The notes beneath the pieces were generated by a model, which saw nothing but the letters and a program-made list of their open reading frames with translations, had not been told where the DNA came from and searched no databases. DNA of 64,000 bases. Origin: Callorhinus ursinus. Lineage: Eukaryota; Chordata; Mammalia; Carnivora; Otariidae. A program made the position numbers and the translations under genes. The stretch lies in the NCBI RefSeq assembly GCF_003265705.1, contig NW_020312867.1:293746-357745 (forward strand). Reading direction: 5' to 3'. This document shows, in pieces, positions 32,745 through 44,285 of this stretch. Positions within the stretch are counted from its first letter, which is position 1. Every line of letters starts with the position of its first letter.

Positions 32745-32895
32745 TCCAATTCTCATCTTACAAAGGAGTAAGCTGATTACCAAAAAAAATGATATAACTC
32801 ATTCAAGGTTTCAGGGTGAGCCAGCAGCAGTTCCTCAGTTTGAACCCTGATCAGTCTGTGACTAAGCCTGTGCTCTTTCTGTTCTACCAATAATG
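32745..32895 (-). mobile_element. MIR SINE fragment
   Basis: 'CTCATCTTACAAAGGAGTAA', 'TTTGAACCCTGATCAGTCTG' and 'AAGCCTGTGCTCTTTCTGTT' fit the reverse-complement MIR. Confidence 0.65.
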
Positions 32896-33000
32896 AAGGA
32901 ATCCCACTTCCTCCCAAGTACTTCTGTAACTGTGTCATTTTGAAAGAACTGAGAATGAAGGAAGGGCACCACCATCTTTCCTTGGCAAACCCCATTTCCA

Positions 33001-33240
33001 TTTCAATTTAATTTAGATTTAATAAAATGCTTAATGAATCTTAATTAAACCCAAATTGAAATTAAAAATGGTTTAACAAGGTTTAATAGTGATGTGAGAG
33101 ATCACACAATTCCACTTCAATAAATATTTTCCTAATAACAAATAACCACTCATTAGTGAGGAAAACGTTGCCTTAAGTCTAAATTAAATTAAATTATCCA
33201 TAATTTACTGGCGTAGTTAACAGTATACGTTAATGAAAAA
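33001..33240. other. AT-rich unique block with many TAAT/ATTA cores
   Basis: There is no interspersed repeat here. The block is dense in homeodomain-type cores: TTTAATTTAGATTTAAT, TCTTAATTAAACC, AATTAAATTAAATTA and TAATTTACTGG. Such composition occurs in conserved enhancers and also by chance in AT-rich DNA. Confidence 0.3.
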
Positions 33241-34149
33241 TATGTAGTTTGTGTGGGGGTTTTTTTTTTTGGTTTTGTTTTTTGTTGTTGTTCTTTTTAA
33301 CTGCCTGTGTGCTACAAATGACTCTAGTTTAGAGTATTTAAAAATACACTGATTGTAATGGGTGGATGGTCTGAAACCAATGGAGCCATCTCTGAGATTC
33401 TGTCTTATCTAATAACAGAGACAATGAGTAAAGGGGAAGAGAAGACATGAGGCTTTTCACCAATGCCATGTGGATTTCTATCAATGTCACAACCATAAAA
33501 TGGGGTATTGATAGGGGTGGGTGAAGAGATTGTGAACCTAGGAGATCTCTAGCTCAAAACAAAAGTGGGGAGAAAAATATAAAATATAAAATGGCTCATA
33601 TCAGATGTGATGAGGAAAGATAGAGGATGAAGAATATGAGAGAGGAGAAGAGGGCCAATCATGCTTCCTGGTGTGTGCATGTGTGTGTGTATGCATGTAC
33701 ATGTGCATGCATGTTTCTGTTTTCTAATTCTTTTTTTTTTTTTATTTCTTTATGGTAGAACCTGAAGCAAGAGATTGGTTAGAGACTGTTCTAGGGGAAG
33801 ATATGTCTAGATTTCTAGAATAGGGGATCAAATTCCAGAGTGGGAGATGGGTTTCCAGCAAAGGAAGGGTAATGGGAAAGGGGTTTTGGGAAAGCCTCAT
33901 GGGGCTTCACAAGGTTCTAGTTTGTGCTTCACCCCACAGTGCTGGTGTGGGAGGGTAGGGAAGGTGTTGTGAGCCGAACTGTGTAAACCTTGCTGCAACT
34001 TGAAGGATGTCAGAGATACATATTTCCAACCAATATTTTCCAAATCCAAGAGATCACCCCTACTTCCCAAGACTCCTAATCTCAAACTTTCCCATATAGA
34101 AAATAGAAAGTGCCCCATACTACTCTTTACCACCCACAGGATAGTATCA
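33241..34149. other. Unannotated sequence
   Basis: A T/G-rich run (33258-33297), a GT/GCAT-rich stretch (33672-33715) and a T run (33732-33743) are present. A 94-codon minus frame (33897-34181) shows no recognised domain. Confidence 0.4.
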
Positions 34150-34490
34150 AGGGCTTCACTAATACTGTAGCCATGAGCCACATGGGGATACTGAGCTTTT
34201 GAAATATGGCTACTCCTAATTGAGATGTGCTGTGAGTATAAAATATACTCTGGATTGACTGAGAAAGCATAAGTATTTCACTAATCTTTTATTTTCTATC
34301 AGTTACATTAAAAATTATTTTATATTGGTTATATTAAAGTATTGATATTTTGGGTATATTGGCTAATTTTGAAATATTTAAAAAATTAATTCCTCCTATT
34401 TCTCTTCATTTTATTCAAGGTGGCTACTAGAAAATTTTAAATTATGTGTGTGGCTCTCATGATATTTCTAGTAGAGCTCATCTAGTTGGA
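34150..34490 (-). mobile_element. Non-autonomous hAT-type DNA transposon (MER class)
   Basis: 'AGCCATGAGCCACATGGGGA' near the left end, an AT-rich middle, and 'AAGGTGGCTACTAGAAAATT' with 'TGTGTGGCTCTCATGATATT' near the right end match an old AT-rich MER element. The copy at 37040-37290 is the same family in the opposite direction. Confidence 0.55.
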
Positions 34491-34549
34491 TCTACCTTAA
34501 ACAAAGCAATGGACATATTTCATTCTTTTTTGCGTTAGCTAATATTAAC

Positions 34550-34655
34550 ACACATTCTTTCATCCATTCATTCATTTATTCAACAAGTAAGTTTGAACAT
34601 TCATTAGCATGAACTCTGTAATAGGCATTGGAGATACAGTGGTTAAAAAAAGCCA
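34550..34655 (-). mobile_element. L2 3' end, antisense
   Basis: 'CATCCATTCATTCATTTATT', then 'CAACAAGTAAG', and 'AATAGGCATTGGAGATACAG' further on, follow the reverse-complement L2 end. Confidence 0.6.
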
Positions 34656-35279
34656 GTCCCATGTATCTGAAGCACATCCATGCACACATCCACACACCTT
34701 CACAACATATGCTCATGCATATTCAAATGTGTATACATAGACACGGATGGACCCACAACACATGGACATGCACATATGCACAAAGGCAGGCAAACATGCA
34801 TGAAGAGTCACAATCACGTGCTGAGGACGAAACACTCCTTGAGTTAGAAGGCTTCAATTCTTCAGATAGGTTTAGCTACTCTAGCAGCCAGCCAGGGAAA
34901 GCCACAACTCTGCATTTCCAGGAGGACGATCAGGAAATAAAAGTGTGGCCAAAAACTATCTTTTCAATTTTGTCAAAGCTTATAGATCAGGGTTTCAAGG
35001 GAGAAGACCAAATAGGGCAGATTCAAATCTATCTGCTCATGCCCGAGCACACCAGGAAAGGCCAGCAGGGGTAGGCTCCTGGTAGTAGGTTTGTTTCCAT
35101 GCAAGTTCCTCTTCTTAGGCCCTAACCTCCTGGGGAATGAGGAGAGCTCACCCAGAGACACTGGCTGGGCTGACGTTAGAACAGTTTGGTGTGGTCTCAT
35201 TAGAATAACTTTTTGGCTCATCCCTCAGCTTGTTGGCCTAAGAAGTGGGAGAGAGGACAGAAGTAAAATTAGTCAGGTC
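34656..35279. other. Unannotated sequence, CA-rich at the start
   Basis: 34670-34800 is a degenerate CACA/CATGCA-rich stretch. A 148-codon plus frame (34628-35074) owes its first half to that composition. No domain is recognised. Confidence 0.4.
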
Positions 35280-36235
35280 CAGTCAGGAGTTAGAAACCAC
35301 ACAGGTGATTTTAATAGAAAATTTAATATAACGAACTACCTGGTGAAGAACTGGGAGGACAAAGAGAACACCCTGGGGTGTCCAAAAGTAGCAAGTACAG
35401 GAAATAGCTACCCCCTCTAGGGCTGCAGGAACAGAGGAAAGAGATTTGAGTTATGAAAATGTAGAAACTGAGAGAAGGGAAGCCTGGAACTGAAACAGGT
35501 AAGTGGGGAGGGGTTCCAGTCAGCCAGTGCTGACTGGGGAATGGAGGGGTCATCTTAGTCACTCTGTCATGACAGAACACCATAGACTGAATGGCTTAAA
35601 CAGAAATTTATTTTCTCTCATTTCTGGAGGCTGGGAAGTCTAAGATCAAGGTTCCAGCAGGGTTTTGTTCCTGGGAAGAGCTCTCTTCCTGGCTTGCAGA
35701 CAGCTGCCTTCTCGCTGTGTCCTCACATAGCAGGGACAGAAAGTATGGTCTGGTCTATATTTCTTCTTGTAGAGGCGTCAGCCCTATTGGGGTATGGCCC
35801 CACCCTTGAGACCTCATGTAACTTTTATCACCCCCTCACAGGCCCTATCTCCAAATACAGTAACACTGGGAGTTGGGGCTTCAGTGCATGAATTTGGGGG
35901 GGAGGGGTGCATATTCAATCCATAGAAGGGGTTATGACACTAATTCTACAAGCATCATCCAAAAAATACTGCTAACTGGATTCAGCTGCTCAGACGGGGA
36001 AGAACAGCTATGAGGGTGAAGAAACACTGCTAACAGCATAACTGAGAGAAACAGGAAGAAGAGACCAGAAGCACCTGTCCCTTCTTCCGGTTTTCCGGCT
36101 TCTCTCTAGCTCCCCCTACTGGCAAAGACTAGCAGGGAGTCAGGTGGTAAAGCAGAAAAGTGGTTACTGAGCTCCAGCAACAGGAGGTACAAAGAATCCA
36201 AGGGTGGGGTGGAACCCCTGAGAGGCAGTAGCTTA
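35280..36235. mobile_element. Unassigned old repeat interrupted by a MaLR LTR
   Basis: Left part 35280-35546 ('GTTAGAAACCACACAGGTGA', 'TAGAAAATTTAATATAACGA') and right part 35936-36235 ('CTCTAGCTCCCCCTACTGGC', 'ACTAGCAGGGAGTCAGG') look like the halves of one old LTR-like repeat with the MaLR LTR between them. The pairing is by memory of similar sequences and is not proven. Confidence 0.35.
35547..35935 (-). mobile_element. MLT1/MST-type (ERVL-MaLR) solo LTR
   Basis: The plus strand shows 'ACACCATAGACTGAATGGCT', 'TTTCTGGAGGCTGGGAAGTC', 'CTTCTCGCTGTGTCCTCACA', 'CCCTATCTCCAAATACAGTA' and 'TGCATATTCAATCCATAGAA'. This is the reverse complement of a MaLR LTR from end to end. Confidence 0.9.
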
Positions 36236-37039
36236 ATAGCCAGCATGGGGACATACATAAAAATGAAGGATGATGAAGACATGAACATCATCTTCAGAAG
36301 TTTATTGTGCACATTTTTATCTCCAGGAAAAAAAAATCCACCAGAAGCAGATCCTTGGTTAAATCAATTTAGGGAATCTTCATGGTATCCTCCTGTTCAG
36401 AATTCATAAAGATGCTTTGGAAGAACAAGTCCTTGGATAAATTTTGCAGTAAAGAGACATATGTTTCTTTTAACTGAGAGTTCCCGAAACACCTTTGACC
36501 ACGGATGTATTTTCTATTTGTTTCTTTTTGGAACAATTACCAATTTCCAAAGCAATTTTCCAAACATCTTTGAGAAGCAGTATGCTGGTGATGCTGTCGA
36601 GACTAAGATCGTGAGAGACATACGATGAACTGTGGACCACTAACAAGGTAGCTCACATTTGAACACGTTGCACTTTTCTTTAAATGCTTTAGTCTAATGA
36701 CTGCTGAAGCTAAGTGTGCAGGCAGGGGTGATCACCCTCATGCCACTGGGGATTCTTATAACACAGAAGCCCTGTGAGAGCAGAAGACATTTTTTTTCTT
36801 TCTTCTTCACAATTGTATACTTAGCAACCACCACAATGCATGGGACCTGGTAAACATCCAATAATGTATGCTGTATGTGGCTGGGTGTGGGACTGGGGGG
36901 AGGAGGAGAGCAAATGATCAGCCAAGGGCTAACAGTAACATTTCCTGTATGAATCAACATGGGGCATGGCAAGGAAGAAGTACAGTGCTGTTCTGTAAAA
37001 ATGCAGTGAAACTGCTATGTGATTCAAAGTTTTCTGGTA
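36236..37039. other. Unannotated sequence
   Basis: A possible L2 end lies near 36805-36880 ('GGGACCTGGTAAACATCCAA'). A 92-codon minus frame at 36694-36972 has no recognised domain. Confidence 0.4.
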
Positions 37040-37290
37040 GCTCCATTTTAAAAGTGAAAAAGAAACAGGTGGAACTAATTTTAGTAACATATTTTACAGA
37101 ACACAATCTATCGACCAGGTAATCAATATAAAGACATTAATATAATACTTTGCATTCTTTATACTAAATCCTTGAAATCTGGTGTGTACTTTACCCATTC
37201 ACAGCACCTCTTAGTTTGGCCACATATCAAGTGTTCAACAGCCACACGTGGCCACTGAATTAGACATCGCAGATAGAGACTTAACAAGTA
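37040..37290 (+). mobile_element. Non-autonomous hAT-type DNA transposon (MER class)
   Basis: 'AAGAAACAGGTGGAACTAAT', 'GTAATCAATATAAAGACATT', 'CCTTGAAATCTGGTGTGTAC' and 'CACGTGGCCACTGAATTAGA' follow the consensus of an old AT-rich MER element. The right end carries the 'AGCCACACGTGGCCACTG' inner palindrome. Confidence 0.65.
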
Positions 37291-37456
37291 CAACCCCAAA
37301 TTAGAAGGATATGAGATGAACGGTTATATTAGTAAATGGATATTGAGCCAGAAATCATTGTCCACTTGTAGCTATTGAATATTGTGAGAACAACTAATTT
37401 AACTGACATCATTCACACATAAGTTCATGGTGAACGTGAAACAGAGTTCAAATGAC

Positions 37457-37486
37457 AAAAAAAAAAAAAGAAAGAAAGAAAGAAAG
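37457..37486 (+). repeat. A run and (GAAA)n microsatellite
   Basis: About 13 A are followed by four to five AAAG units. Confidence 0.95.
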
Positions 37487-37699
37487 TTAATAGGGATAGA
37501 GTGATCTCACCGTGGTGGATTTTACTTGAAAGGCTAGTGATATTTTAACACTTGAAAAAGTGTTATAGGATAAAAGTTTTAGAGAAAATGAAGACTAGGA
37601 AGTAGCATCATAATTAGAAATTCCTTTCTGTTTTCCCAAAGCCAATACTTGCCATTGACGTTAGAAGTCTAGGGTAAGACCATGCAGTTTCTTGGGGTT

Positions 37700-37830
37700 T
37701 ATAGGTCCCATGAGAATGGATGCCAAATCTGTCTTACACAATGGCGAATTCCCAATGCCTAGTAAAGTGCCTATACCTTAGAGATACTCAAAAAAAAAAA
37801 AAAAATTGGTGGAATGAATGAAATAAAGAA
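37700..37830 (+). mobile_element. L2 3' end with A-run expansion
   Basis: 'CAATGCCTAGTAAAGTGCCT' is followed by 'GAGATACTCAAAAAAAAA' and 'GTGGAATGAATGAAATAAAG'. A run of about 16 A (37790-37805) interrupts the terminus. Confidence 0.6.
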
Positions 37831-38259
37831 GAGGAGAACAGACAGAAAACACACATGAAATTTTCCCAAGAGCTGAATACAGAAGTGCAAGGTCAGAAAG
37901 GAAAATCCCACATGAGGGGAAGACTTAGTGCCACCACCCCCCAGCTGTGCCTTGTCTTGACTCTCATTCCAAGGGGCTGGGACAATGAAAATGTTTATAG
38001 CCTTCCTGCTGAGAGATGTTTTATCATCTTCCCTGCGACTGCAGGAAAGGGTTAGGCAAAAATCTGGATCATTTCTCCAACCTTCTGATCTCTAGTTATA
38101 CTCTCTCCAGTCCACTCTCCAAACTGACCACAGAGTATAATTCTTGTCAGCATAGGACTTCCTCTAGGGAAAGTTTTGTTCATCCCTGTGTAATTACCTC
38201 AGTGCCCAGCACAGTGCCTCTTACCTAGCAAACTCTCCAAAAATAGCGTTATGTATATT

Positions 38260-38302
38260 GGAAGGAAGGAGGGAAAGGAGGGTGGGAGGGAGGAAGGGAA
38301 TT
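38260..38302 (+). repeat. GGAA/GGGA purine-rich simple repeat
   Basis: GGAAGGAAGGAGGG-type polypurine sequence, about 40 bases. Confidence 0.9.
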
Positions 38303-41300
38303 ATGAAAATGTCATATCAGCATTTTCAAGATACCTTTGTACCTTAACAGGGCATTATTTTGGTAGAACCTAAAGTTGGTATTTTTGACATTATTTTAAC
38401 TATACATTCATGTCAAAAGTATTTGTCTTCTAGAGGGAGGAAATGCATGAACCCTGGTTCACATGTGCAAACCCAGCATGTCTATAAAGGGTTTTTCACT
38501 CATCAGGGCAACATTTTTGGATCCACACATCTCTAAGACGTTTTTAAATGTGATAGCAGTTCTGTTTATTCTGCCTCCCAGGAGTTAGAGACAACTTGAC
38601 ATTTGCAGCGTAAGGAATCCTCTTCTTCAGACTGAATGACCCTTCACAGTTCTCTGTTCTTGGACACAGACCATCTTTCCTATGGCCATCCGCTCTTTGT
38701 TAGAAGTCTTGGGCTCCAAGCCTTTCAAAGCCCGCTTACCCCTATTCCAACAACACTGTGCATCTGAGTCATCCTGAAATAAACAACAAAGTCATCTAAA
38801 AGGGCATTTTTGTAAAATACCAATTTGCAGAAGTATAGATGTTTTCTCTGTCAACAAAGCATGCCATTTATGGGGAGAAGGAAAACAGCCGGCCCTCCTG
38901 TTTGGGCTTTGGTGTCTATTATTAGTTTTTTCTATTGGAGAGAGGTGAGGATATAGTTTTAACATTAAAACAGAACACCTAATCAGTATTTCAGCTGTCT
39001 GGGTATTGTGAGCTGAAGACATCTGTATTTTTAATTAGTTCTTTCATAAATGTGATTATGGGATATCATGGGATTGCCGTAGACACCAACACCTGGAACT
39101 TTGAAAGGACAGCCCTTCAGGGTCCCCAGGCTTGGACAGTGCACTCAGGGAAGTCCCAGCAATTTCGTTAACAGTGTTATCAAGAGGCCTCCAGATCCAA
39201 ATGATTTTCCTGTCTGTAAATTAAATAATAATATGAAAACAAAATCCACTTGGTCCAGCAGGAAGGCACAAATATAACAGTGAGAATTTCCTGTCACAGG
39301 GACATTTCAAATCCCTGTTATCAAAAAGCCTACTGACTGGAGCCTGATAAAGTCCTCAGCCTCCGAGAATAAGTCAAAGGGCACCCCAGAGTTTCTCCTG
39401 GTTTTGCCAGGATAAAAAGCGCAAGGTCCCCTAGAAACCAAAACTAAGCCTGAGAGGGTGGCAAGACACAACTCTGAGTGTATGCAAGGCCTTTCAAAAC
39501 CTCTGGCTTCTAAATTCTCCTGGGGAAAGCATCATACCCCGTGGTTAATGTAGTTGCATTTAAGTCGTTCTTGGTTTTTACCCTAGGGACTCATCATGAG
39601 AAAATATACATTATGGTTTTGAGTATATGGAGAGCACCGATTATAAAAATTCAAGGCCTCCCCTTGTCTGCTCTGGACTGCCTCTCAGTCCTCTTCTTGG
39701 TCACAAAGGATCCAAGACCATGCATCAGCAGCACATAGGCTAGTGATTGCTCATTCCGCTCCTTGCAAGTCACACCATCCTGATGGAGAGAGAGAAGTAT
39801 GTTCTAGATACAGCCTTTAAGGGCCTCAAATCCCACAGCTTCACTGTGACTCTGGTAGCAAAGTCTTGGAAAGCTAATTGCCTTCAGTCTATTCTTTTTC
39901 TTCTTTACCTTCTAATCATCGTCCCTTATCACTTCTAATTAATGATGATTAATAGGGAAAAATCTATGCAAACTGACATTAGGTGAAGTTTCCTCTTCTG
40001 GTAACCTCTCTGTGTCAGAGTGTGTAACTCATGATCAATGCCATTAAATCCCCCTTAACAGCGTTAGGAAATGTTGCTAAAGATGATCAAATCTAATTAA
40101 GAATTATGAGTAACTTATCCACTTCTCCATGTGAATAATGGGACATGTTTAAAATTGAAGTATTAAAAGCACAATAGGAGATATGTTTTTGAGAACCAAT
40201 GTATTTATTCTCAATAAACATTAAAAAAAAAGACATTTTGGCTATACGGTGGTGTAAGTGCACATTTATAAAAAGCTGCACAGAGATAAAACCCAAAATT
40301 TACACTGCAAACCCCAGTTATTATATCTGCCAAATGCAGCACATTTTGGCAATATTGAAAGACAGTTTTGGTGGCTTTCAAACAATCCCTTATTCAAAAA
40401 ACTGGCAGTGCATTTCAGGAAAGAAGCGCAAGAAATTCAGAGTCCCGTAAGTGTTCTCAAATTTATGGGGTTGTCTCTGGAGACATGAGAATGAGTTAGA
40501 AAGTCAGAGGGCATGCATCCCCTCGAGGACTTTGCCCCGGTCTGTGAAGTCCTCATGGCTTCGCTACTCAGGAGAAGGGTAGTTATCCTCCCCAGGGGTG
40601 GGACATCAGAATGGTACCTGAGGAGTAACACCTGCTCACTGGGGCCAGACCCTGTCTAAGGCAAAGGCTTCTGTTTGATCAATACCCAGGCAAGCATGTG
40701 ATCACCACCCTCTCCTGCAGACACACAAAATGCAAGTTTCTCGGGTGGAATCTGGGTTTTACAGAATGAGGGTTGTACTGAAGGTTGAAATAAGGCTTTC
40801 TCTTTTTTTTTTTTTTTTTTTTGATCTCTCCAATTCTAAAAGATACCTTAGCCAGTCATCCCCTGAGGGTAATCCCTGCCCTATTGTTAAGTAGAATCCC
40901 CAAGGGCAGGAAGGACCTGCCACAGCGGGAGCTTACTACCTGGTAGCAAATCAAAGGTTTTTGAGAGTTCTGACCTAGAACTCAAGAGTCACTTTTCCCA
41001 TTCTTAAATCTCATGGTCCCATTAATCAAATTCTCAGCTTTTCAGTACTTACGGGGAGAGTTTGTAAGGAGGGTATGGCCAGAGATGTAGCCACAGGAAA
41101 AGAAATACCCCCTCTGTCTTATCCTTCTGGGTCACAAGTAAGTGGCAATTGGCATTGTGATAACAACCTTGCATTAGCACACATCTTGGATTCCTTGTAT
41201 TTATTGTGCTGTCTCTCCTTCACAGTCAGAGGTTTGTGTGTTCATTTATTCAAACATTCATTCATTCATCTTTCCATTTAGCATAAACATTCCTCCTTCA

Positions 41301-41632
41301 GAGGCCCCACCCTCTTTGCAAAGCAATGAATCTCTTATGTGACTTGTTCATCGTAGGATAACCTGATCCCAAATGGCCGTGACTGTAAGAGCAAACGTGT
41401 GTCATGGGGGGAAAGGGTGCATATATTTTATAACATGAAAACTTCATGCTTTCAGCTGAGGTTTCTATGCAATCTTGACTCGAAACAGCCTCTGATACCA
41501 ACATCCCTCTTTTTAGGTAACTTGAACAAATGTAATGTGGAACAAAGATATTCCTTAAAATTGAGAGCGGAGGGTTACAACTTGCACATCAGAAATAACA
41601 GGCCAATGTCATTTAAAGTGCATGTTTTTTTC
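38303..41632. other. Repeat-poor block 1
   Basis: I recognise no SINE, LINE or LTR in about 3.3 kb, although the rest of the window carries one every few hundred bases. The only simple repeat is a run of 20 T (40803-40822). Several AT-rich stretches with TAATTA or GATAA words (for example 38995-39060, 39195-39300, 40075-40130) look like possible conserved non-coding DNA. No exon could be supported: all frames are short and domain-free. Confidence 0.4.
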
Positions 41633-41840
41633 AGGGCGCCTGGGTGGCTCAGTCGGTTAAGCATCTGCCTTTGGCTCAGGTCATGATCCTAGGGTCCTGG
41701 GATCGAGCCCCGCATCGGGCTCCCTGCTCAGCGGGAAGCCTGTTTCTCCCTCTCCCGCTCCCCCTACTTGTGTTCCCTCTCTCACTGTGTCTCTCTCTGT
41801 CAATAAATAAATAAAATCTTTAAAATAAAACAAAATAAAA
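41633..41840 (+). mobile_element. CanSINE
   Basis: The head is 'GGCGCCTGGGTGGCTCAGTC' and 'TCAATAAATAAATAAAATCT' closes the body. The flanks 'TGCATGTTTTTTTCA' and 'TGCATTTTTTTCA' look like a target-site duplication with small changes. Confidence 0.95.
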
Positions 41841-42255
41841 TGCATTTTTTTCAAAATAGCATCATAAAAGAATGATTTATTCACGTATACTTAATTTTTT
41901 TCACAATAACAGAAGGAAGTAAATGCGTGGTAGAACCAACATGGCTTGGAGACAGTCATTCGGTGTCCACTTCCAAAATAATACAGTGATAGAATTAACG
42001 CTTGTCAAAATTACAGACTGTCTTTTTTTCACTTTGCATTTGTGTGGCTACACATGTAAAAGGTCTTTTCTTGTGAAGCAATAAATGGTAGACATTATCC
42101 ATACAATGCCTGCAGAAAATCAGTTCCCAAAGTGATAAGGACATGGCCGCTGCCACAATGATGAATTTTTATTAAGAATCACTTTTTTAAATGACAGGGA
42201 GAACCAGAATGTGAGAGCTGTTCAAGGCAAGGAGGAAGAAGGGAGACCAAATTAG
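41841..42255. other. Repeat-free spacer between two CanSINEs
   Basis: This unique stretch ('AGTGATAAGGACATGGCCGC' at 42133, then 'ATGATGAATTTTTATTAAGA') belongs to the same repeat-poor region as its neighbours. Confidence 0.4.
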
Positions 42256-42479
42256 AATAGATCTAGAGGGGCGCCCAGGTGGCTCAGTCAGTTAAGCACC
42301 TGATTCTTGGTTTCAGCTCAGGTTGTAATCTCAGGGTTGTGAGATTGAGCCCCGTGTCCAGCTCCACTCTCAGCATGGAGTCTCTCTCCCTCTCCCTCTG
42401 TCCCTCTCCCTCCTGCCCTATCTCTCTCTGTCCCTCTGTCTCTAAAATAAATAAATATATTTAAAAAAATAGATGTAGA
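42256..42479 (+). mobile_element. CanSINE with 12-bp target-site duplication
   Basis: The body is 42268-42467. The flanks are AATAGATCTAGA (42256-42267) and AATAGATGTAGA (42468-42479), one mismatch apart. The head carries 'GCGCCCAGGTGGCTCAGTCA' and the 'GATTCTTGGTTTC' word of the older subfamily. Confidence 0.95.
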
Positions 42480-44119
42480 ACAAGAGTCATTTTGACCAAA
42501 ATGCTATAGAGCGAGCAATGCAGTCTTTTAACGAAAATATTTTGTATTACACATTAATAGTCTTGTTTGTTATTACATTTTTCTCCTGCCTTCACTCTCT
42601 GAAATGACTTGAGAGAGTTATGGAAAGGATATGCTTATTATATGGAAGGCTCCTGGCTGAAAACTGCAAGAAGGTGGCCACTATTTCAAGGATCCTGGGA
42701 TATCTGTACTGGAAAAAACCTGGAAGAGCCTATAATTCAAGCATTTTAGGTTTTAACTCTGGTTGGTACATAATCCTCATTTATTATGGGTGTGCTGAGA
42801 TTATATTTTGGCTTGATCAGAAGAGAAGTGCTATCAAGTAGTAATGTCTGCTACGGGCATAGAAATTGTGAGTGATGGTATGCATACTAAATATTTGCCA
42901 TCTCTGAAGTAGTCCAAACCCGTCCTTGTACAGATGTGAAAACCGAGGCTCTAAGATTGCTAAATAACCCGTCCCAACTCTCAGAGGAGCAAAGTCCTGA
43001 CAAGAGCTCCATCTCCTCGTCATAAAGTGACAGGTTTAACACTGGATCCCAGGCAACCCAATTCCCAGTCCTGCACCTTTTCCATTCCATATTTCTACTA
43101 AATATGCTGTTATTTTTTTCTAGTAAAAACACATTGCCGACGTTATGTGAATCAACAGGAGAAAAAAAATGCAGCTAAACTTTGCTGTAAAGCAAAGAAC
43201 ATCTATTTGTAGGAGCTAATCTTAAAATGAAAAAGCTGAAAATTATATCCCACTCTAAACATCCGCCACTTTGAAAATGGGGAGCGGGGGCAGATAAAGG
43301 ACAAAAGTCATCTCTATAGTCTGCAATAGAAGGTATTGATTTGGCAGGGCCAAGAGCGTGTCAATGTTATATATGGCAGCAGACCGGATTGGTTCAGAGC
43401 AGATAGTATTGTTCAATAGTAATAAATAATAATTATGTACAGGGATTGTCTCCCTGATGCTCCATTCCCCTGCCTTCACTAATAATCAGAATCTGGTTCT
43501 TCCAAAGACCACCCTTCACTCTTATTCTAACAAGGCATTAATTCATTCTCGGCCCATGGAAAGTACATACATCTCTGCTAAATGGGCCTTCCGCACTGGC
43601 AGGTAAGGTGATCATAAGTTTAATTAAAGGTCACGACAGCATCCTGGCCTCTGGTCCTCCTCATTCCTATTATTCCTAGCGAGCTACCTCGAAGCTGGGC
43701 GCACCCAAGGATAAGAGCCTGCGGGCTTCCATGCCTGTGTCCTGTGTTCCGGTTCTTAGCTCAGCAGGAAAAAAAAAAAAGGCTCTTAACAGGCTGTCTT
43801 CATGGACTCGGGGTCGAGGCTTAAATCGCCACCCAGGTTTCACGTTTTCTTTGAGGGACAGCAGTTCTACGTTCCCTCAAAATATTTAACAGAATTGTAA
43901 AAGCCAAAGTAGAACTCGATGAGGACATTTCAGTTAAAACTCGGGGTGGGCCTGCGCTCAGGTAATTAACACCCAGGTCACCCCCCACCCCAGACAAAGA
44001 CAGCCAGAGTTTCAAAAGCAATATCAAATACAGCGCACCTGCAATGGGGCACGACTTCATCAGACACATGCCTAAAATCTCAGGTGTCCTCATAAATGCA
44101 GGCTTTCATATGGAAAAGA
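42480..44119. other. Repeat-poor block 2
   Basis: No clear interspersed repeat is seen apart from a possible degraded MIR near 42880-43060. The stretch 43520-43650 ('GGTAAGGTGATCATAAGTTT', 'AATTAAAGGTCACGACAGCA') has an enhancer-like look. An 11-A run lies near 43770-43780. No gene can be supported. Confidence 0.4.
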
Positions 44120-44285
44120 AGGTTTTTGTGTCAGATGGCCTAGCTTCGAGTCCCGTCTACGTTTCTGCTAGATTTATGAATTATAAGGCATTTCTTTTTT
44201 CTCACCTGAAAATGGGGATAAAAGTAGTTATTCACAAGATCGGTAAGAATAAAATAAGAATACTACATTTAAGGACCTTATAACT
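44120..44285 (+). mobile_element. MIR SINE fragment
   Basis: 'GTCAGATGGCCTAGCTTCGA', 'TCTCACCTGAAAATGGGGAT' and 'AAAAGTAGTTATTCACAAGA' follow the MIR order. Confidence 0.7.

Noticed and set aside
34628..35074. 148-codon plus-strand frame, His/Thr-rich at the start
   Set aside because: The first half derives from a degenerate CA-rich tract and the second half has no recognisable domain.
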